Part shown: positions 5,789 through 9,931 of the stretch, piece after piece
Layout of the letters: every line of letters begins with the position of its first letter
Position numbering within the stretch: the first letter of the stretch is position 1
Source of the DNA: Lachnospiraceae bacterium
GTDB lineage: Bacteria; Bacillota; Clostridia; Lachnospirales; Lachnospiraceae
Direction: 5' to 3'
DNA length: 9,931 nucleotides
Assembly (NCBI GenBank): GCA_900764225.1
Contig: CAAFNG010000264.1
Location: 1-9,931 of the forward strand
Translations under genes and position numbers: made by a program
Notes under the pieces: model-generated
The model's input: the letters and a program-made list of their open reading frames with translations, nothing else
Databases searched by the model: none
What the model was told of the DNA's origin: nothing

Positions 5789-5830
5789 TGTGCCAATCTG
5801 TGCGAAATTATGGGAACGGAGGATGAGAAG

Positions 5831-7225
5831 ATGACAAAAAGAACACAGGATTTTTCAAAAGATATTCTGACGCTGATCAGAAGCAATGTCTCTCCGGCTG
5901 TTTTGAGCGAAAAACTGCAGGATTTCCACGAAAATGACCTGGCAGAAGTCTTAAGAGAGCTCAGCACCGCAGAACGCAGTAGACTGTACCGGATTTTGGA
6001 GAGCAGTATGCTGGCAGATATTTTTGAGTATCTGGAGGAAGAAGAAACTGTAAAATATCTGGAAGAAATGGATGTAAAAAAAGCTGCCGCCATTCTTTCC
6101 AAAATGGAAACCGATACACTGGCCGATGTTCTGAAACAGATCGACCGGGAAAAACGTAAATTACTGATCCAGCTTTTGGACGAGCAGGTGCGAAAAGATA
6201 TCGAGCTGATCCGGTCCTTTGATGAGGATGAGATCGGAAGCAGGATGACAACCAACTGTATTGTGATCCGCGAGAATCTTACCGTGAAGCAGGCCATGAA
6301 CGAGCTGGTTGCCCAGGCGGCTGACAATGATAATATTTCCACGATTTTTGTGGTGACAGCAAGAGGAGATTTTTACGGGGCACTGGATCTGAAGGATCTT
6401 ATCACGGCCAGACAGGATCATTCAATGGAGGAACTGATCGTAACATCCTATCCTTATGTATATGGAACAGAACAGATCGATGACTGCATGGAACGACTGA
6501 AGGATTATTCCGAGGATTCCATTCCTGTGCTGGATGATGACAACCGTTTTCTGGGTGTGATCACATCGGCAGGAATCATTGACCTGGTAGACGATGAGAT
6601 GGGCGAGGACTATGCGAAGCTGGCTGGTCTGACTGCGGAGGAGGATCTGAAGGAACCACTTCTTGAGAGCATGAAAAAAAGAATGCCCTGGCTGATCGTA
6701 TTGTTGGGACTTGGCATGGTAGTATCCTCTGTAGTGGGGATATTTGAGAAGGTTGTCACCTGTCTGCCCATCATCATGTGCTTCCAGTCGCTGATCCTGG
6801 ATATGGCAGGAAACGTGGGAACCCAGTCTCTGGCTGTGACCATCCGTGTACTGATGGATGAGACACTGACCGGCAGACAGAAGGCAGAGCTGGTTTTGAA
6901 GGAAATGCGAATTGGTTTATGCAATGGAGGACTTCTTGGAATCCTGTCATTTGTTCTGATTGGCTTATATATCTTTCTCTTTAAGGGAAAAACACTCGCT
7001 TTTGCCTATGCGGTATCCGGCTGTATCGGCCTTTCTCTTCTGGTGGCCATGCTGGTATCCAGTGCAGTAGGAACCTGCATTCCGCTGTTCTTCAAAAAGA
7101 TCGGTGTGGATCCGGCGGTAGCTTCCGGTCCGCTGATCACAACCGTGAATGACCTTGTGGCAGTAGTGACTTACTACGGAATGAGCTGGATCTTCTTAAT
7201 CGAGGTACTTCATCTGGCAGGATAA
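5831..7225 (+). CDS. mgtE: Magnesium transporter MgtE
   Basis: This is an MgtE-type magnesium channel of the cell membrane, 464 residues from the chosen start. The cytosolic N-domain of charged helical repeats covers about residues 1-125 and a CBS-domain pair about 135-255; in the family these bind magnesium and close the channel when it is plentiful. Five membrane helices follow from about residue 286. The pore signature DMAGNVGTQS begins at Asp324, and TTVNDLVAVV carries the conserved Asp441 of the magnesium site. An ATG at 5810 in the same frame is less likely: the CGGAGG site at 5817-5822 lies eight bases before ATG 5831. The gene has its own promoter and an attenuator-like leader. No partner genes adjoin it. 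The family call is firm; other divalent ions may also pass. Confidence 0.95.
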   Translation: MTKRTQDFSKDILTLIRSNVSPAVLSEKLQDFHENDLAEVLRELSTAERSRLYRILESSMLADIFEYLEEEETVKYLEEMDVKKAAAILSKMETDTLADVLKQIDREKRKLLIQLLDEQVRKDIELIRSFDEDEIGSRMTTNCIVIRENLTVKQAMNELVAQAADNDNISTIFVVTARGDFYGALDLKDLITARQDHSMEELIVTSYPYVYGTEQIDDCMERLKDYSEDSIPVLDDDNRFLGVITSAGIIDLVDDEMGEDYAKLAGLTAEEDLKEPLLESMKKRMPWLIVLLGLGMVVSSVVGIFEKVVTCLPIIMCFQSLILDMAGNVGTQSLAVTIRVLMDETLTGRQKAELVLKEMRIGLCNGGLLGILSFVLIGLYIFLFKGKTLAFAYAVSGCIGLSLLVAMLVSSAVGTCIPLFFKKIGVDPAVASGPLITTVNDLVAVVTYYGMSWIFLIEVLHLAG

Positions 7226-7309
7226 AAGCGAAGATATAAAGGGAAAAAGCAGATAAAAAACGTATTTCACGGGCAGAAAAACTATATACAGAAAAATCCA
7301 TATGAAAAC

Positions 7310-7343
7310 AGGAAAATCCGGGTCGAAAAATCCGGATTTTCCT
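7310..7343 (+). terminator. Hairpin terminator after mgtE
   Basis: AGGAAAATCCGG (7310-7321) pairs perfectly with CCGGATTTTCCT (7332-7343), a 12-bp stem with a ten-base loop. The tail TTTACAC is poor in T but the 3' arm itself ends in T-rich sequence. It lies about 85 bases after the mgtE stop, and its last base is the first base of the next promoter's -35 box. Confidence 0.7.
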
Positions 7344-7371
7344 TTACACAAGGGAAAAAAAAAGCTATAAT
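7343..7371 (+). promoter_or_regulatory. Promoter of the sodium:amino-acid symporter
   Basis: TTTACA at 7343-7348 and a perfect TATAAT at 7366-7371 are separated by the ideal 17 bases, with an A-rich spacer. Transcription should start near 7379. The -35 box abuts the mgtE terminator stem. Confidence 0.85.
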
Positions 7372-7378
7372 AGAAATA

Positions 7379-7494
7379 CGCTTTGACCGTTTAAATTGTT
7401 GAGCTTTAAGGTACGAAATAGCAGAACAAAAGAACTTAAGCGGGCGATCAACCGGCGGTCATAAGAATCCGCCTGATGAAAGGAAACAATAAAA
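7379..7494 (+). promoter_or_regulatory. 5' leader of the symporter with a hairpin before the RBS
   Basis: The leader of about 115 nt contains GGCGG (7454-7458) pairing with CCGCC (7469-7473). The stem extends through ATCA (7447-7450) and TGAT (7474-7477) across a three-base bulge. It ends one base before the GAAAGGA ribosome binding site at 7478-7484. AGCS genes are often under glycine riboswitches, but I do not see that aptamer's conserved core, and no T-run follows the hairpin. Confidence 0.35.
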
Positions 7495-8895
7495 ATGATA
7501 GTAACCCTGATCGAAAAGATCTACACATTTCTGTGGGGAGATCTGATACGGATCCCATTACCGGGTGGGAGCAGCATGGGAATTTCTCTTCTCATTATTC
7601 TGCTGATTCCTACCGGAATCTATTTCACAATAAGGACGAGATTTCTTCCGATCCGGATGTTCCCGGATATGGTTCATGCACTTGTGGAGAAGAAGAGCGA
7701 AAAAAACAATCTTTCCTCATTTCAGACGCTGATCGTATCAACAGCCACCCGTGTAGGAATGGGAAATCTGGTCGGTGTTGTGGCTGCGATCTCAGCAGGA
7801 GGTGCAGGAGCAGTATTCTGGATGTGGATCATGGCACTGATCGGTTCCTCCACTGCTTTTATCGAGGCAACACTGGCCCAGCTCTATAAAGAAAAAGATC
7901 CTCTCTACGGAGGGTATCGTGGAGGTCCTGCTTACTATATCCACCGCTACTGGGAAGAGAAACAGGGCAGAAAAAGAAAAAAAGTCTTACTCTCTGTGTT
8001 ATTTGCGATTTCTGGTCTGATCTGCTGGTGCGGAATCAGCCAGGTCATCAGCAACTCTGTGACAGCATCCTTTAAGAACGCATTCAATATTCCACCGATC
8101 TATACAACGATCGTGCTGGTAGTGATAGCAGCAGTGATCGTGCTCCGGAAGAATGCGACCGTCAAGGTTCTGGATCTTCTGGTACCAGTAATGGCAGTGC
8201 TTTATTTTGGAATTACTTTGTTTATCATCGTGACGAATCTTGGAAGCATGCCCGGCGTGTTTAAGCGTATTTTTGAGGAGGCTTTCGGCATTCGGCAAGC
8301 GGCAGCCGGTGGTTTCGGTGCGGTGCTCATGAACGGAGTAAAAAGAGGCCTGTTTTCCAATGAGGCAGGTTCCGGTTCTGCTCCATGCGCGGCAGCGGCA
8401 GCAGAATGTGACCGCCCTGTAAAGGCTGGTTTTGTGCAGGCACTGGGTGTATTTATCGATACCATTGTGATCTGCAGCTGTACGGCGATGATCATGCTTC
8501 TGGTACCGGAAGACCTGGTAAGCGGACTTTCCGGAATGGAGCTTCTTCAGACAGCTATGAACTACCATCTGGGGGAATTTGGCGTGATCTTTATTGCGGC
8601 GACTCTGTTCATGTTCAGTTTTTCTACATTCCTGGGAATCCTGTTTTATGCGAGAAGCAATGTAGCTTATCTGTTCGGAGACAACTGGGCTTCACAGACA
8701 GGGTATAAGATCCTTGCCCTTATCATGCTGTTCATCGGCGGAATCGCAGCCTATACATTCGTGTGGGACCTTGGCGATGTGGGAATCGGCCTGATGACGA
8801 TATTCAATATCTTTATGCTCTATCCACTCGGGGAAAAAGCCCTGAAAGAGCTGAAGAACTATGAAGCTGAGAAAAAACAAAAAAATATTTCGTAA
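7495..8895 (+). CDS. Sodium:alanine/glycine symporter (AGCS family)
   Basis: This 466-residue integral membrane protein belongs to the alanine or glycine:cation symporter family (AlsT/DagA/AgcS), which imports alanine or glycine with sodium. It has about ten to eleven hydrophobic segments. The family signature is clear: ATRVGMGNLVGVVAAI around residues 84-99 followed by GGAGAVFWMW, then LYGGYRGGPAYYI near 127-139, and a later SNEAGSGSAPCAAAAAE block around residue 288. The tail is charged and lysine-rich. ATG 7495 follows GAAAGGA by ten bases; no competing start fits as well. It is transcribed alone from the promoter at 7343-7371. Substrate choice among alanine, glycine and related amino acids cannot be read from sequence. 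Confidence 0.93.
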   Translation: MIVTLIEKIYTFLWGDLIRIPLPGGSSMGISLLIILLIPTGIYFTIRTRFLPIRMFPDMVHALVEKKSEKNNLSSFQTLIVSTATRVGMGNLVGVVAAISAGGAGAVFWMWIMALIGSSTAFIEATLAQLYKEKDPLYGGYRGGPAYYIHRYWEEKQGRKRKKVLLSVLFAISGLICWCGISQVISNSVTASFKNAFNIPPIYTTIVLVVIAAVIVLRKNATVKVLDLLVPVMAVLYFGITLFIIVTNLGSMPGVFKRIFEEAFGIRQAAAGGFGAVLMNGVKRGLFSNEAGSGSAPCAAAAAECDRPVKAGFVQALGVFIDTIVICSCTAMIMLLVPEDLVSGLSGMELLQTAMNYHLGEFGVIFIAATLFMFSFSTFLGILFYARSNVAYLFGDNWASQTGYKILALIMLFIGGIAAYTFVWDLGDVGIGLMTIFNIFMLYPLGEKALKELKNYEAEKKQKNIS

Positions 8896-8901
8896 TAAGC
8901 A

Positions 8902-8941
8902 CTGGCGGATTATGACAGCAAAAAAAGTCACAGTCCGCCAG
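8902..8941 (+). terminator. Hairpin after the symporter, probable terminator
   Basis: CTGGCGGA (8902-8909) pairs perfectly with TCCGCCAG (8934-8941). Inside, TGAC (8913-8916) pairs with GTCA (8927-8930) across a symmetric 3x3 internal loop. It starts six bases after the symporter stop, the right place for a terminator, but AAAACTG follows instead of a T-run. It may mainly protect the 3' end or work with a factor. Confidence 0.5.
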
Positions 8942-8948
8942 AAAACTG

Positions 8949-8976
8949 TTTACAGACACAGAAAAGATGTGATAAT
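8949..8976 (+). promoter_or_regulatory. Probable promoter of thrH
   Basis: TTTACA at 8949-8954 is followed after 16 bases by GATAAT at 8971-8976, preceded by an extended -10 TGT (8968-8970). The overlapping ATAATA with a 17-base spacer is an alternative. The leader would be about 90 nt. The -35 box lies inside a small inverted repeat, CTGT-TT-ACAG. Confidence 0.6.
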
Positions 8977-9071
8977 ATAGCAAAGTAAAGCAATAAAAGA
9001 ATAAAGTGTCCCTGGAGAGCACAGATACAGAACAAAAACAGGCGGCACATTTTTTTAGAGGAGGAAATGTT

Positions 9072-9674
9072 ATGTATATTACATGTCTGGATGTAGAAGG
9101 TGTACTGGTACCGGAGATCTGGATTGCTTTTGCTGAGGCAAGCGGGATTCCGGAGCTGAAGAAAACGACCCGTGATGAGCCGGATTATGATAAACTGATG
9201 AACTGGCGGCTTAGTGTTCTCAAAGAGCACGGACTTGGACTGAAAGAGATCCAGGAGACGATCGCGAAGATCGATCCCCTTCCTGGAGCGAAGAAATTCC
9301 TGGATGAGCTGAGAACTTTTTCCCAGGTGATCCTGATCAGTGACACATTCACACAGTTTGCAACTCCTCTGCTGGAGAAGCTGGGATGGCCGACACTTTT
9401 CTGTAATTCTCTTGAGGTGGCAGAGAACGGCGAGATCACAGGCTTTAAGATGAGATGTGAACAGTCCAAGCTTACCACTGTAAAGGCTCTCCAGTCTATG
9501 GGATTTGACACTATTGCAAGCGGAGATTCCTACAATGATCTCGGCATGATCCGGGCCAGCAAGGCAGGATTTCTTTTCAGAAGCACCGATCAGATCAAGG
9601 CAGACAATCCGGATCTTCAGGCTTTTGAGGATTATGATGATCTTCTTGCAGCGATTAAAAATGCGATGAAATAA
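9072..9674 (+). CDS. thrH: ThrH-type phosphoserine phosphatase / homoserine phosphotransferase
   Basis: This is a 200-residue cytosolic HAD-superfamily enzyme of the ThrH type. ThrH of Pseudomonas removes phosphate from phosphoserine and can pass it to homoserine, linking serine and threonine synthesis. Nucleophile motif I is CLDVEGVLVPEIW with Asp7 and Glu9, the variant that separates ThrH from SerB, where DxDST is usual. Motif II is ILISDTF with Ser90. Lys133 in QSKLTTV is a plausible motif III, and motif IV is GDSYND with Asp152 and Asp156. A start further upstream at 9006 is unlikely, as AGAGGAGGAAA at about 9056-9066 sits just before ATG 9072 and family members begin exactly here. It is a single-gene unit. 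The phosphatase activity is well supported by homology; the homoserine transfer is inferred. Confidence 0.92.
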   Translation: MYITCLDVEGVLVPEIWIAFAEASGIPELKKTTRDEPDYDKLMNWRLSVLKEHGLGLKEIQETIAKIDPLPGAKKFLDELRTFSQVILISDTFTQFATPLLEKLGWPTLFCNSLEVAENGEITGFKMRCEQSKLTTVKALQSMGFDTIASGDSYNDLGMIRASKAGFLFRSTDQIKADNPDLQAFEDYDDLLAAIKNAMK

Positions 9675-9713
9675 ACACAGATCAACATCGGTAATACCAA
9701 AACAACACAAATA

Positions 9714-9768
9714 CAGGCAGAGAATCGACAATAAATCAAAATATGTCGGTTTTCTGCCTGCTTTTTTT
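9714..9768 (+). terminator. Strong intrinsic terminator of thrH
   Basis: AGGCAGAGAATCGACA (about 9715-9730) pairs over 16 positions with TGTCGGTTTTCTGCCT, with only two G-T wobbles and a loop of about 14 bases. GC then seven T's follow (9762-9768), and a second T-run follows after GC. It is the strongest terminator in the window. Confidence 0.92.
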
Positions 9769-9800
9769 GCTTTTTATGTTAGGTGCGTGTATAATTATAC
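9767..9800 (+). promoter_or_regulatory. Possible promoter with palindromic -10 for the last gene
   Basis: TTGCTT (9767-9772) and a perfect TATAAT (9790-9795) are spaced by 17 bases. The -10 box lies inside the perfect 12-bp palindrome GTATAATTATAC (9789-9800). The -35 box overlaps the T-tail of the thrH terminator. The leader would be about 90 nt. Because of the palindrome an equally good TATAAT reads on the other strand. Confidence 0.5.
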
Positions 9801-9891
9801 GTAAGATGGTCTGATTTTGATGTAAGGACATTTTTGGATGCCTGTGTATGAATGTCAGATCGCAAATTGAGAGAGATGGAGTACGGAATAC

Positions 9892-9931
9892 ATGAGAAGT
9901 ATACTGGAATATACACAGAACAATCTCTGTC
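9892..9931 (+). CDS. Start of an unidentified gene, cut by the window end
   Basis: ATG 9892 follows GGAG (9878-9881) by ten bases and opens the frame MRSILEYTQNNLC, still open at the window edge. Thirteen residues are too few to identify it. The opening recalls the Mbeg1-like/DUF2974 lipase-like proteins common in Lachnospiraceae, which often begin with a short ILEY-type segment, but that is a weak impression. The promoter and terminator arrangement upstream supports a new transcription unit here. Confidence 0.45.
   Translation, partial: MRSILEYTQNNLC

Larger units (their letters stand above)
5510..5830 (+). promoter_or_regulatory. Long structured 5' leader of mgtE, candidate attenuator
   Basis: The region between the promoter and mgtE is a leader of about 320 nt holding a short reading frame (5547-5645), small hairpins (TCTCA-TTC-TGAGA near 5675, CGCG-TACATT-CGCG near 5700), two similar tracts (GGTGAACAGAATGGACAG near 5537 and a GATGAACAG-containing tract near 5594), and an intrinsic terminator (5750-5788). 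This is the layout of a riboswitch or attenuator. Bacterial mgtE genes of this phylum are often controlled by the M-box magnesium riboswitch, but I do not see its conserved core here. It may be a divergent M-box or another class. Confidence 0.5.

Noticed and set aside
5770..6342. Minus-strand Ser/Arg-rich frame opposite mgtE
   Set aside because: The low-complexity serine-rich product is the expected mirror of Glu/Lys-rich helices in the MgtE N-domain.
7476..7889. Frame starting at ATG 7476 overlapping the symporter
   Set aside because: It is the +1 shadow of the symporter start, is hydrophilic and lacks any family signature. The GAAAGGA site serves ATG 7495.
8928..9731. Minus-strand reading frame of 267 codons opposite thrH
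   Set aside because: It is antisense to a complete ThrH gene, runs through its promoter and terminator, is Cys- and Leu-rich without motifs, and has no convincing ribosome binding site.

Overview
The window looks like a chromosomal segment of a Gram-positive gut anaerobe of the Lachnospiraceae type (Bacillota, Clostridia). The reasons are strong AGGAGG-type ribosome binding sites, TTGACA/TATAAT-type promoters, intrinsic terminators after most units, moderate GC content, and characteristic proteins: an oxygen-labile two-subunit fumarase, a YkuD transpeptidase with peptidoglycan-binding modules, a CBS-type MgtE and an AGCS amino-acid symporter. Assignment below family level is not possible from this sequence alone. 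Every gene I can support lies on the + strand.

Layout. 1-234: a structured non-coding stretch with several inverted repeats and a possible promoter. 235-1992: leuD then leuC, the two subunits of 3-isopropylmalate dehydratase, closed by a terminator. 2161-3597: a membrane-anchored L,D-transpeptidase with its own terminator. 3781-5074: a decayed cluster. The fumarase alpha gene has lost its middle, leaving both ends in different frames. The fumarase beta gene is intact. A PAP2 phosphatase is split by an in-frame TAG. 5016-5467: two small AT-rich genes of unknown function that overlap the end of the PAP2 gene. 5474-5830: a near-consensus promoter with an inverted repeat over its -10 box, then a leader of about 290 nt with a 32-codon upstream reading frame and an intrinsic terminator just before mgtE. 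5831-7225: mgtE, a magnesium channel. 7495-8895: a sodium:alanine/glycine symporter with its own promoter. 9072-9674: thrH, a HAD enzyme of serine/threonine metabolism, followed by a strong terminator. 9892-end: the first 13 codons of another gene.

The genes are mostly independent transcription units rather than one pathway. LeuCD, AlsT and ThrH share an amino-acid theme (leucine, alanine/glycine, serine/threonine), but nothing here shows co-regulation. The most interesting points are the mgtE leader, which has the layout of a transcription-attenuation switch without the M-box core I would expect, and the fumarase locus, where an intact beta subunit sits beside an alpha gene that cannot work. 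I see no CRISPR array, tRNA, rRNA, integrase or complete insertion sequence.
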